Source of the DNA: an uncultured Pelagibacteraceae bacterium
GTDB lineage: Bacteria; Pseudomonadota; Alphaproteobacteria; Pelagibacterales; Pelagibacteraceae
Reading direction: 5' to 3'
Length of the DNA stretch: 64,000 bases
Assembly: GCA_902585415.1 (NCBI GenBank)
Contig: CACIDN010000001.1
Location: 1-64,000, forward strand
Shown: piece by piece, positions 12,087 to 20,584 of the stretch
How the letters are laid out: the number at the start of each line of letters is the position of its first letter
Numbering within the stretch: position 1 is the first letter of the stretch
Notes under the pieces: model-generated
The model's database searches: none
What the model was told of the DNA's origin: nothing
The model's input: only the letters and a program-made list of their open reading frames with translations
Position numbers and translations under genes: made by a program

Positions 12087-13202
12087 TTATTTTCTGTAAG
12101 AATTATCTATAAAATTTTTTAAAGATTTCAGAAAATCTGGTACCTCTAGTAAAAATGAGTCGTGTCCTTTATCAGATTTGATTTCTAAAAATCCCACATC
12201 AGCATTTATTGCATTTAAAGCAATTACTATTTCTCTATTTTCAGCAGTGGGATAAAGCCAATCTGAGGTAAACGAAATTATAAAAAATTTAGTTTTTGTA
12301 TTTTTAAATACTTTCGACAATTCACCATTATAATTTTTGCTAATATCAAAATAGTCCATAGCTCTTGTAATATAAAGGTAACTATTTGCATCAAATCTAT
12401 CAACAAATATTGATCCCTGGTACCTAAGATAACTTTCTATTTGAAAATCAGCATCAAAACCAAATTTTATTTTATCACGCTCTTGGAGTTTTCTTCCAAA
12501 TTTTTCCTGCAAACCTTTTTTAGATAGATAAGTTATGTGTGCTGCCATCCTTGCAACAGACAAACCTTTTGCTGGAGATATATTCTCTAACTCGTAATTA
12601 CCGTTTTTCCAATTCTCATCAGCCATTATTGCTTGTCTACCTAACTCATTAAAAGCAATATTTTGAGCCGAATGGCTTGCAGAACATGCGATTGGAATAG
12701 CTATTTTTGATTTATTAGGGTAATTAGCAACAAATTGTAAAACTTGCATTCCACCCATAGATCCCCCAGTTACACAAAATAATTTATCTATATTGAAATA
12801 ATTAAGTAAATTAAATTGAGCATTAACCATATCATTTATAGTTATCACTGGAAAATTAATTCCAATTTTTTTTCCACTTTTATCATCAAAAGAACTAGGT
12901 CCATATGATCCCATGCATCCACCAATAACATTTGCACACATAACGAAATATTTATTCGTATCAAGTGCTCTATTTGGACCAATAACATATGACCACCAAC
13001 CATCTTTATTAGTTACAGGATTTTTACCAGACGCAAATTGATCTCCAGTCAGTGCATGAAACACCAAAATTGCATTATCTTTATTTTGGTTTAGCTCTCC
13101 ATAGGTTTCGTAAGCTAGAGGGTAATCTTTGATAGTAATCCCACAATCTAATTTTAATGGTTTTTTGATAATTATTTTTTTTATTTTGTTAAATTCATCC
13201 AT
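12087..13202 (-). CDS. metX: Homoserine O-acetyltransferase (MetX)
   Basis: Alpha/beta-hydrolase-fold acyltransferase that activates homoserine for methionine synthesis. Nucleophile elbow GGSMGGMQ carries the catalytic Ser, an Asp sits in the TSDWLYP block, and the His is in KGHDSFL near the C-terminus. HALTGDQFASG and NVIGGCMGSYGPSS are family-typical. Length 371 is normal. It is preceded by a SAM-II riboswitch, so its translation should fall when SAM is high. Some members use succinyl-CoA; sequence alone does not settle the acyl donor. Confidence 0.93.
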   Translation of the reverse strand: MDEFNKIKKIIIKKPLKLDCGITIKDYPLAYETYGELNQNKDNAILVFHALTGDQFASGKNPVTNKDGWWSYVIGPNRALDTNKYFVMCANVIGGCMGSYGPSSFDDKSGKKIGINFPVITINDMVNAQFNLLNYFNIDKLFCVTGGSMGGMQVLQFVANYPNKSKIAIPIACSASHSAQNIAFNELGRQAIMADENWKNGNYELENISPAKGLSVARMAAHITYLSKKGLQEKFGRKLQERDKIKFGFDADFQIESYLRYQGSIFVDRFDANSYLYITRAMDYFDISKNYNGELSKVFKNTKTKFFIISFTSDWLYPTAENREIVIALNAINADVGFLEIKSDKGHDSFLLEVPDFLKSLKNFIDNSYRK

Positions 13203-13232
13203 AATATCTGATTTGAATTGTGAGGAAAAAAA

Positions 13233-13285
13233 ACTTATTTAGCGGTTTTTTTAAAGCGCTCGCAATTCAGTTAAATCAGCGCAAA
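13233..13285 (-). promoter_or_regulatory. SAM-II riboswitch in the metX leader
   Basis: Read on the minus strand from 13285, the sequence contains GCGCTGATTTAAC, then ATTGCG, AGCGC and CGCTAAATAAG. This is the order of the conserved SAM-II (metA RNA) elements. P1 is GCGCT/AGCGC, and the 3' segment GCTAAA can pair back into the loop as the H-type pseudoknot. It sits at the very 5' end of the predicted metX transcript and about 30 bases before the ATG. No strong Shine-Dalgarno is seen, and control is expected at translation. Confidence 0.9.
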
Positions 13286-13288
13286 GTC

Positions 13289-13317
13289 TTTTTACAGGAT
13301 GTCATTAATTATGTCAA
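13289..13317 (-). promoter_or_regulatory. Candidate metX promoter
   Basis: Minus strand -35 TTGACA (13317-13312, perfect consensus), 17-base spacer, -10 TAAAAA (13294-13289). The predicted start near 13282-13285 coincides with the first bases of the SAM-II element, which supports both calls. Confidence 0.6.
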
Positions 13318-13378
13318 TTACAACCGATCGTTGTTTAATTTTATTTCAATTATTTTATTATTATTTATATATATCAAT

Positions 13379-14452
13379 ATGCAAAAAGTAATTTTTAGGA
13401 AAATTGGGGTAAAAATTTACAAACCTGGAAGGTCAGTGCTTCTAAACAAAAAAAAGGTAATAAAATTATCAGCAAATGAATCTGCTCTAGGTGTATCATC
13501 AAGGGTAAAAAAAAATCTATCAAAAATTAAATTATTATCAAAATATCCAGACTCAAAGTCTAAAAGTTTACGCAGAGAAATCTCAAAGAGATTTCGATGT
13601 AATTTTGATCAGATAATTTGTGGCTCAGGTTCAGATGAGATAATTCAAATGATTTGCCAATTATTTTTAACAAAATCAGATGAAGTAATTGTGCCAAAAT
13701 ATAGTTTCTTGATGTACAGAATTTATTCAGGAATAGTAGGAGCTAAAATTGTATATTCAAAAGAAATAAATTTTAAAGTATCAGTAGAAAACATATTAAA
13801 AAAAGTAACTAGAAAAACTAAAATTGTTTTTTTAGCAAATCCTAATAATCCAACAGCAACTTATTTATCTGCATTAGAATTAAAAAATTTAAGAAAAAAG
13901 CTAAGATCAAATATACTGTTGGTAGTTGACGATGCATACGAAGAGTACATGTTGAATAAAGATTATAGATCTGGCCTAAGCCTATTTAAAAACAAAAGCA
14001 ATGTGTTCATATTAAGAACTTTTTCTAAAATTTATGGACTAGCCTCTCTAAGGGTTGGATGGGGGTATGGATCAAAAGAAATAATAAAAGCATTGATGAA
14101 AATTAAACCACCATTTAATATTACGAAAATAGGTGAGTTATCAGCTATTGAGTCACTTAAAGATAAAATGTTTATATCAAAATCAATTAAACATAATAAA
14201 AAATGGGCACAAATATTTAAAAATAACCTGGAAAAATTTAATATAAATACTAATAAAGTTTCAGCCAACTTTTTGTTATTACATTTTAATAAGTGCAAAA
14301 TTTCTGCTCAAAAATTTAAAAAAAAACTTGAAGAAAAAGGTATTATTGTTAGAAGCCTTGAAGTATATGGGATTAAAAACAAATTAAGAGTTACGATAGG
14401 AAATTCTAAAGAAAATAATTTTTTTCTAAAAACCCTAAATTCAATATTCTAA
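13379..14452 (+). CDS. hisC: Histidinol-phosphate aminotransferase
   Basis: PLP-dependent class I/II aminotransferase that makes histidinol phosphate; family members also act on aromatic amino-acid precursors. Motifs: LSANESALG, CGSGSDEIIQ, NPNNPTATYL, VDDAYEEY and the PLP-lysine block RTFSKIYGLASLRVGWG. I set the start at the ATG of 13379 (MQKVIFRKIGVKIYKPG, 357 aa). The open frame extends back to 13220, but those 53 codons are antisense to the metX promoter and riboswitch and do not look like HisC. tyrA follows after one base, suggesting a role in tyrosine or phenylalanine synthesis as well. Confidence 0.9.
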   Translation: MQKVIFRKIGVKIYKPGRSVLLNKKKVIKLSANESALGVSSRVKKNLSKIKLLSKYPDSKSKSLRREISKRFRCNFDQIICGSGSDEIIQMICQLFLTKSDEVIVPKYSFLMYRIYSGIVGAKIVYSKEINFKVSVENILKKVTRKTKIVFLANPNNPTATYLSALELKNLRKKLRSNILLVVDDAYEEYMLNKDYRSGLSLFKNKSNVFILRTFSKIYGLASLRVGWGYGSKEIIKALMKIKPPFNITKIGELSAIESLKDKMFISKSIKHNKKWAQIFKNNLEKFNINTNKVSANFLLLHFNKCKISAQKFKKKLEEKGIIVRSLEVYGIKNKLRVTIGNSKENNFFLKTLNSIF

Positions 14453-14453
14453 A

Positions 14454-15356
14454 ATGTTTAACAATTTATTAATTATTGGATGTGGACTTATTGGATCATC
14501 AATTTTAAGAGGATCAATAAGTAAAAAAATTTCGAAAAATATTTATGTTTTCGAAAAATCAAAAAAAAATATTTCTTTTATTAAAAAAATTGATACGAAA
14601 ATCAAATTTCTCAAAAAAATAGATTATAAAATTTCTAATATGGATTTGATTGTGCTCTCCACACACATGAGTGAATATAACAATATTATTAAAAAATTAC
14701 TCAGGTACATTTCCTCAAAAAATCTAATAACAGATACAGGTTCAACTAAACGTAATATTGAAAATTTAATTTATAGAAACGAAAAATTAAAAAAAATATT
14801 TGTACCAAGTCATCCAATTGCAGGTTCAGAGGTAAGTGGACCAGAGTTTGGTAATAAAAATTTATTTAAAGAAAAGTGGTGCATAATCCTAAAAACTAAT
14901 GATAAATCTTCAAAAAATTTAAAAAAAATAGAAAAGTTTTGGAAGAAACTTGGATCAAAAATAGTATTCATGAATTCTAATGATCACGATAAAATTTTTT
15001 CAATAACTAGTCATCTACCACATTTGATTGCATATAACCTTGTTAAAACTGCAATTGATTTTCAAAAAAAAAATAAAACAAATATTATAAAATATAGCGC
15101 AGGCGGTCTTAGAGATTTTTCAAGAACAGCATCATCGAACGAAATAATGTGGCGCGATATTTTCTTTGAAAATAAAGATAATATTGTAGACTCAATAAAC
15201 ATTTTCATAAGAAATTTGAATAATTTTAAAAGACTAATTAAAAATGAAAATAATATAAATATTTTAAAAATACTAAATAATTCAAAAAAAGTTAGAAAAC
15301 AAATAATTGATTTAAAACAGGATATATCGAAACCAAATTTCGGTAGAGATAATTAA
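14454..15356 (+). CDS. tyrA: Prephenate/arogenate dehydrogenase (cyclohexadienyl dehydrogenase)
   Basis: NAD(P)-dependent oxidative decarboxylation of prephenate or arogenate in tyrosine synthesis. Rossmann motif GCGLIGSS at residues 9-16, then DTGSTK, SHPIAGSEVSGPEFG, and the catalytic-His region TSHLPHLIAYNL. SAGGLRDFSRTASSNEIMWRD is typical of the family. The 300-residue protein has no chorismate mutase or ACT domain. It is co-transcribed with hisC and overlaps the convergent sulfotransferase gene by 4 bases. Confidence 0.92.
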   Translation: MFNNLLIIGCGLIGSSILRGSISKKISKNIYVFEKSKKNISFIKKIDTKIKFLKKIDYKISNMDLIVLSTHMSEYNNIIKKLLRYISSKNLITDTGSTKRNIENLIYRNEKLKKIFVPSHPIAGSEVSGPEFGNKNLFKEKWCIILKTNDKSSKNLKKIEKFWKKLGSKIVFMNSNDHDKIFSITSHLPHLIAYNLVKTAIDFQKKNKTNIIKYSAGGLRDFSRTASSNEIMWRDIFFENKDNIVDSINIFIRNLNNFKRLIKNENNINILKILNNSKKVRKQIIDLKQDISKPNFGRDN

Positions 15357-16879
15357 TAATTTATATCTTTTAGCTCAACGAGATAATCTTCGTATCCATT
15401 GTAAGATTTGATAGAACTTTTATAAATTGGCTGTCTAGCTTGATTAAAACTTATAGTTTTTATCACTCTTTTATTTTTGTGATGTTTCAAACAGTTTTCA
15501 TCCCAACTTAAATCACAAAACTTTAAAAGTTTTTGTATTTCTTGCTTACTATTATTCACTAATTTTTCGTAACTAAGATCATAAATATAATTTGGAAATA
15601 TTCTTTTCCAATAATCCATCATATTTTGATATAATCTAAAATAATTTACTAAATCATTTAAATTGTTAGCAAAATCCAATCTTGTCGCAAAATAGTTTTT
15701 ATAGATAGACCAGCAATTATCCATGGGATTTCGTATGATATTTATGAATTTTGAATTTGGTAAAAATTTTAATATAAAACCAACATATAGAAAATTGAGA
15801 GGAGCTTTATCCGTAAATGTTTTTTGTGATCTATCGAAATATTTAATTAAATCCAAGTATTCATTCTGACATTTTGACAACAATGTTTTATTTATCTCGT
15901 TTTCTGAATTTTCAAAATAGTTATTATAAATTTTCTGTACGTAGGGAAGCTCTCCTCCGCCAAATACATTTCTATGTGAAGATAAAATTTGCTCAGTCAA
16001 CGAAGTCCCTGATCTTGGTAGTCCAACAATAAATATTATTTGTCTTCTGTTTTTATTTACTTTTGTATTATTAATTTTAGAGAAGGTTTCTTTGATTTTT
16101 TTAACTTTTTTTTCATCGTTGGTAAAAATATATTTTGTTTTCTCTTTAGAAATATCATTAGCCTTCTTGTAATTTTCAAACGAAATTTTAAATTTTTTTT
16201 GATCACCAAATGCCTTGCCTAAAGCAAAATGTAAATGGATCAAAGCATCTTTATTAAGTTTTTTATTTTTTAACTTTTCTTTCATTTGTCTAAAATGTTC
16301 ATTATTTAAATTATATTTAGTCATTTGTGATATAAGTCTATCTGCTTCTGTAAATTCTGGTTTCACACTTAGAATTTTAAAATATAGCCTTATAGACTCC
16401 TCAAAATTACCTAAGCTATTGTAAAGTCCAGCCAAATTATACAATGCAACAAGTGCATTTGACTGAATTGATAATATTTTTTTATAAATTTCTATAGCTT
16501 CATTTGTATGGTCTACACTTTTCTTTAAATTAGCTAAGTTATTTAATATATGTAGATTATTATTGTTTATTTTAAGTCCCTTTTTATAGGAATTTTCAGC
16601 CTCTTTATAATTGAAGATTTTGGCGTAAAACATGCCAATATTATTTAAAAAATCCTCGTTTTTTGGATTTGTTTTTAAAGCTTCTTTCATGGTGCTTATT
16701 GCTTTATCTGTATTATTTTTATTTGAGTAAGCTATACAAAGTAGATTATAAAAAGCATCAATCTTATTATGTTTTAAAACTAATTTGCATTCATTTATTA
16801 CTTCGTCATAATTTTGATCAGATATTTTTTTCTTTAAAATCTCAAACTTCGTTTTTAAATCCTCTGTTTTAATATTCAT
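15353..16879 (-). CDS. TPR-repeat sulfotransferase-family protein
   Basis: About residues 1-210 are tetratricopeptide repeats (for example AFYNLLCIAYSNKNNTDKAI and ALVALYNLAGLYNSLGNFEE). The C-terminal half is a PAPS-type sulfotransferase domain: 5'-phosphosulfate loop VGLPRSGTSLTEQIL, 3'-phosphate-binding block IRNPMDNCWSIYKNYF, and the family's later SYEKLV segment. There is no signal peptide. The acceptor cannot be read from the sequence; TPR-sulfotransferases are abundant in marine bacteria. It starts directly after the NlpC/P60 gene and is last in the trkH-ampG-nlpC run. Confidence 0.85.
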   Translation of the reverse strand: MNIKTEDLKTKFEILKKKISDQNYDEVINECKLVLKHNKIDAFYNLLCIAYSNKNNTDKAISTMKEALKTNPKNEDFLNNIGMFYAKIFNYKEAENSYKKGLKINNNNLHILNNLANLKKSVDHTNEAIEIYKKILSIQSNALVALYNLAGLYNSLGNFEESIRLYFKILSVKPEFTEADRLISQMTKYNLNNEHFRQMKEKLKNKKLNKDALIHLHFALGKAFGDQKKFKISFENYKKANDISKEKTKYIFTNDEKKVKKIKETFSKINNTKVNKNRRQIIFIVGLPRSGTSLTEQILSSHRNVFGGGELPYVQKIYNNYFENSENEINKTLLSKCQNEYLDLIKYFDRSQKTFTDKAPLNFLYVGFILKFLPNSKFINIIRNPMDNCWSIYKNYFATRLDFANNLNDLVNYFRLYQNMMDYWKRIFPNYIYDLSYEKLVNNSKQEIQKLLKFCDLSWDENCLKHHKNKRVIKTISFNQARQPIYKSSIKSYNGYEDYLVELKDINY

Positions 16880-17593
16880 TTACCTAATACCAATTACTCT
16901 CAATTTTGCTGTTTTCTCAATTAAAATTAATGTTTTTACAATATTCATAATCAAAACTTTTTTTCTTGGACCATATGCATGTATTAAATCTTTGTTAGAT
17001 ATACAAACCGCAACATGTCCCTTCCAAAAAATAATAGCATTTTTTTTAATTTTTTTTACCTTTTTAAAAAAATTTATTTGGTCTTTTGTATCTCTTGGAC
17101 AGTATTGATTATTAAATTTAAAAAAAAGCTGGACTAATGCAGAGCAATCTATACCTTTATAGCTAATTCCTCCCCATTTATATGGCACATTTTTAAAATT
17201 TTTAATATTTTTAAAGAGCCTTGCCTTATATTTAATTGGTACAATATCACTTTTTTCTATCCAGTATTTTCCTATATTATAAAAGTTTTTCTCTTTTTTA
17301 TTTACTGATACTAATGAGCAAAAAGAAAGTTTATACGATGTTAAAAAATTCTTTTTAGGCTTTGAATATAAATTGGCTTTAAGAGATGAAACTTTATGAG
17401 TAACTTTTAAATTTTTAATAAATTTTCTATTTCTTATAAAACCAGTGTATTTGTCGTACGATGTTTTAATTTTAAGCCATTTATTTTTTTTTTTAATTAT
17501 TTTAAATTTTTCTCCATACAGTAATTGAGATGATATTTTCGATTTTAATGAACATCTTTCATAAATATTAATCAGTGGGTAATTATTTATCAT
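16880..17593 (-). CDS. Cytoplasmic NlpC/P60 (C40) peptidase with SH3 domains
   Basis: An N-terminal bacterial SH3 region (YGEKFKIIKKKNKWLKIKT) and a second SH3-like part lead into a C-terminal NlpC/P60 domain. The catalytic Cys is in GIDCSALVQ, the His in GHVAVCI, and a third polar residue in LIHAYG. There is no signal peptide, so it should act in the cytoplasm. This resembles YkfC-type gamma-D-glutamyl-diamino-acid endopeptidases, which degrade imported muropeptide stems. It overlaps the AmpG-like permease gene by ATGA, matching that role. Substrate specificity is inferred. Confidence 0.85.
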   Translation of the reverse strand: MINNYPLINIYERCSLKSKISSQLLYGEKFKIIKKKNKWLKIKTSYDKYTGFIRNRKFIKNLKVTHKVSSLKANLYSKPKKNFLTSYKLSFCSLVSVNKKEKNFYNIGKYWIEKSDIVPIKYKARLFKNIKNFKNVPYKWGGISYKGIDCSALVQLFFKFNNQYCPRDTKDQINFFKKVKKIKKNAIIFWKGHVAVCISNKDLIHAYGPRKKVLIMNIVKTLILIEKTAKLRVIGIR

Positions 17594-19053
17594 TTAATAG
17601 GTGCTACTTTTGAAATATATACGATTAAAAACAAAACTGGTATTCCTATTAATGCGGTGGTTATAAAATAAGTTTGATAACCCATCACATCAACCCAAGC
17701 TCCAGAATATCCTGCTATAAGTTTAGGTAAAAATAACATTAACGAACTGAAAAGTGCATATTGAGTAGCAGTGAATCTTATAGATGTTAATCCAGATAAG
17801 TATATTACAAATGCAGCTCCTGCAAAACCACTAGAAATATTGTCCGCTGTTATTACAGAAATTAGGTATTTTATATTAGCCTCTGTAGTTGCTAACCAAG
17901 CAAAAAGCAGATTACTTAATGATGCGATAAGTGCTCCAATAAATAAAGTGATCATTGTTCCAAATCTCATAGCAAAATATCCTCCAAACAATCCACCTAA
18001 AATTGTAGCAAAAACTCCAAAAAACTTGGAATATGTTGCAATTTCGCTAATGCTATAACCTTTTTCTAAATAAAAAATGTTTGCCATAACTCCCATAACA
18101 ACATCTGCCATTCTATAAAGAGATATCAAAATTAAAATAAGTATAGCAAGCTTGCCGTACCTATTTATAAAATCTTTAATCGGATTGAAGTAACTATCTT
18201 TAATTATTGATCTATCTTGAAACTTTATTTTTATTAATAAAAAAATATATAAACTGCTACATAATAAGCTAATAATAAGTTTAAATATTGTAAAAAAAAA
18301 ACTTAACAAGTATTTATCATAAAAAAAATTATTTATATTTGAATAAATTAAAATAAAAATAATAACTGAAATTAATATATTTACAAAAAATTTAAAGTGT
18401 AGATTTGTTTTATTGGAAGGCATCCTTTTTTTTTTCGGCTCATAAGATAAAAGATTTGCAATAATTCCAATTAACATTAATAATGACATGGTTAGATATA
18501 CTTTTTTCCATACATTATGTTCATAAACATCAGATCCCCAAAATGAGGCCAACCATAAACTTCCAGCTCCACCAGCCAGCATACCAATTCTATAACCAGC
18601 TATATAAGTAGAAGATAAAGATCCTTGCAATTTTTGGTCTACTGACTCGATTCTGTAAGCATCAATTATTATGTCTTGAGTGGCACTAAAAAAAGCAACA
18701 AGCGTTATACATACAGCCGTAATATAAATATTATTTTGTGGATCATTTATTGATGTGAGAATTAATGAGAAAATGATTAACAACTGTGTCAGGAGTAACC
18801 AGCTTCTCCTATGTCCCACACTAGAAAAAAAAGGAATAGTGACCTTATCTACTATAGGAGACCATAAAAATTTAAAAGCATATGCAAATCCGGCCCAACT
18901 AAAAAGTGTTACGGTGCTTCTTTCTATACCGGCCCTAGTTAACCACACTGATAAAGTAGAAAATACTAAAAGTATGGGTAATCCTGATGAGAAGCCGAGC
19001 ATAACCATTTTTAATGGTTTCTCGGTAAAGAAGAATAAAAAATTTCTATTCAA
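17590..19053 (-). CDS. ampG: AmpG-like muropeptide permease (MFS)
   Basis: Inner-membrane major-facilitator protein with about 12-14 hydrophobic helices over 487 residues. The N-terminus has the AmpG-type sequence FSSGLPILLVFSTLSVWLTR and AGFAYAFKFLWSPIVD; later come ATQDIIIDAYRIES and TATQYALFSSL. AmpG carries GlcNAc-anhydroMurNAc(-peptides) into the cytoplasm. It lies one base from trkH and overlaps the cytoplasmic NlpC/P60 peptidase gene, which would process the imported peptides. Confidence 0.88.
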   Translation of the reverse strand: MNRNFLFFFTEKPLKMVMLGFSSGLPILLVFSTLSVWLTRAGIERSTVTLFSWAGFAYAFKFLWSPIVDKVTIPFFSSVGHRRSWLLLTQLLIIFSLILTSINDPQNNIYITAVCITLVAFFSATQDIIIDAYRIESVDQKLQGSLSSTYIAGYRIGMLAGGAGSLWLASFWGSDVYEHNVWKKVYLTMSLLMLIGIIANLLSYEPKKKRMPSNKTNLHFKFFVNILISVIIFILIYSNINNFFYDKYLLSFFFTIFKLIISLLCSSLYIFLLIKIKFQDRSIIKDSYFNPIKDFINRYGKLAILILILISLYRMADVVMGVMANIFYLEKGYSISEIATYSKFFGVFATILGGLFGGYFAMRFGTMITLFIGALIASLSNLLFAWLATTEANIKYLISVITADNISSGFAGAAFVIYLSGLTSIRFTATQYALFSSLMLFLPKLIAGYSGAWVDVMGYQTYFITTALIGIPVLFLIVYISKVAPIK

Positions 19054-20499
19054 TTATTTTCTCCAAAAAGATGGTAAAAAAATTATTAGTATAGCAAATA
19101 TTTCTAGTCTACCTAAAATCATACCTATTGATAGTAACCACTTAGACTGATCTGGAAGTCCAGAATAATTACTATTTGGTCCAATCTCAGTTCCTAAACC
19201 AGGACCCACATTAGATAAAGAAGAAGCAGCGCCAGAGACTGAAGTTATAAAGTCTAAGCCTGTCAAGGTTAGCATTGAAGCCAGTACAAAAAATATCAAA
19301 ATATATAGATAAATAAACGATATTATCGATGCTATTAGCTTATCCTCAACTTTACTATTATTATATTTAAGGTTTATTATGGCTCTTGGAAATATTATTT
19401 TAGTTAATTGGTTTCTTATAAAGTGATACAAAATATGTACTCTAAAAATTTTTATTCCACATGTGGTTGACCCAGCGCAGCCTCCAATAAACATGAGTAT
19501 CAGAAAAAATATTAAGGGAAAATTTCCCCATTGATCAAACTCTTTAGTTACGTATCCTGTGCCTGTTAAAATTGAAATTACATTAAAAACTACGGATCTT
19601 AAGTGTATTTCGACTATGTTCTTATTTACTATAACAAGATAAATAAATAATACTAATATTGAGACTAAAGTTAGTTTAAAAAAAAGTTTAACTTGTTCGT
19701 CTTTAAAAATGATTTTTTTATCATCAGAAATAAATTTTATATATAAGATAAATGGAATACTACCTGATAATATAAATAAAATTGAGACAATCTCAATATA
19801 AGGATTATTAAAATATCCTATAGACTGATCGTAATTTGAAAAACCACCAGTTGCAATAGTTGTCATAGAGTGCGTTAAACTATCAAAAGTATTCATTCCA
19901 AAAATTTTATAAAAAAACGCACACAACAATGTTAAAGATATATAAACAGTGATCAGTCTCTTTGATATTTCTTTAGATTTTGGTAATATTTTTTCAGAAG
20001 TATCATAAGAGGAAATTTTTAATAATTGCATTCCACCAATATTCATTATTGGCATAAGAGTAATTGCCATCAAAATTACACCAATTCCTCCGAGCCACTG
20101 AAGCATTGACCTCCACATAAGTATACCTTTTGGTGAACTTTCTATATTGTTCAAAATTGTTGCTCCTGTAGTTGTTACTCCTGACATGCTTTCAAAAAAA
20201 GAGTCTGTAATTGATAAATTTAGCTCAGATAGAAAAAACGGCAATGATCCAAATATTGCGATGCTCAACCATGATAAAGCTGTTAATAAAAAAGCCTGAT
20301 GTGTATTCATTAACTTTGAATGATCAATGTTAGAAAGAAAAAATAATATTCCGAAAGTAATTGTTATAATTCCTGAAATAATGAAAGTAGAGTTAAATTC
20401 ATTATAAATTAACTGGAACGCCACAGGGATTATCATGGCAACTCCTAAAATTATTAATAAAATACCTAATGTAAAAAATACTGTTTTATAATTGGACAT
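19054..20499 (-). CDS. trkH: TrkH-family potassium uptake protein
   Basis: Integral membrane K+ translocation subunit of the Trk system. Its 481 residues contain the four pore-loop regions of the family, including SMSGVTTTGATIL, MTTIATGGFSNYD, TGTGYVTKEFDQWG and GAASSLSNVGPGLG, with GGCAGSTTCGIKIFR after the third. The regulatory partner TrkA is not in the window. It is the first gene of the minus-strand run ending in the TPR-sulfotransferase. Confidence 0.94.
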   Translation of the reverse strand: MSNYKTVFFTLGILLIILGVAMIIPVAFQLIYNEFNSTFIISGIITITFGILFFLSNIDHSKLMNTHQAFLLTALSWLSIAIFGSLPFFLSELNLSITDSFFESMSGVTTTGATILNNIESSPKGILMWRSMLQWLGGIGVILMAITLMPIMNIGGMQLLKISSYDTSEKILPKSKEISKRLITVYISLTLLCAFFYKIFGMNTFDSLTHSMTTIATGGFSNYDQSIGYFNNPYIEIVSILFILSGSIPFILYIKFISDDKKIIFKDEQVKLFFKLTLVSILVLFIYLVIVNKNIVEIHLRSVVFNVISILTGTGYVTKEFDQWGNFPLIFFLILMFIGGCAGSTTCGIKIFRVHILYHFIRNQLTKIIFPRAIINLKYNNSKVEDKLIASIISFIYLYILIFFVLASMLTLTGLDFITSVSGAASSLSNVGPGLGTEIGPNSNYSGLPDQSKWLLSIGMILGRLEIFAILIIFLPSFWRK

Positions 20500-20584
20500 T
20501 TTTTATAAACATTATTTTATGGAAAATAAATTTCAACATTATATGAATAAAATATGTTCTTAAAATACAAGTTTTTTTAAAACG

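Noticed and set aside
13324..13336. Near-palindrome CAACCGATCGTTG upstream of hisC
   Set aside because: It is imperfect, short, and occurs once; no support for an operator.
13220..13378. 53-codon N-terminal extension of hisC
   Set aside because: It is the antisense strand of the metX promoter and SAM-II riboswitch, has no aminotransferase similarity, and the ATG at 13379 gives a normal HisC.
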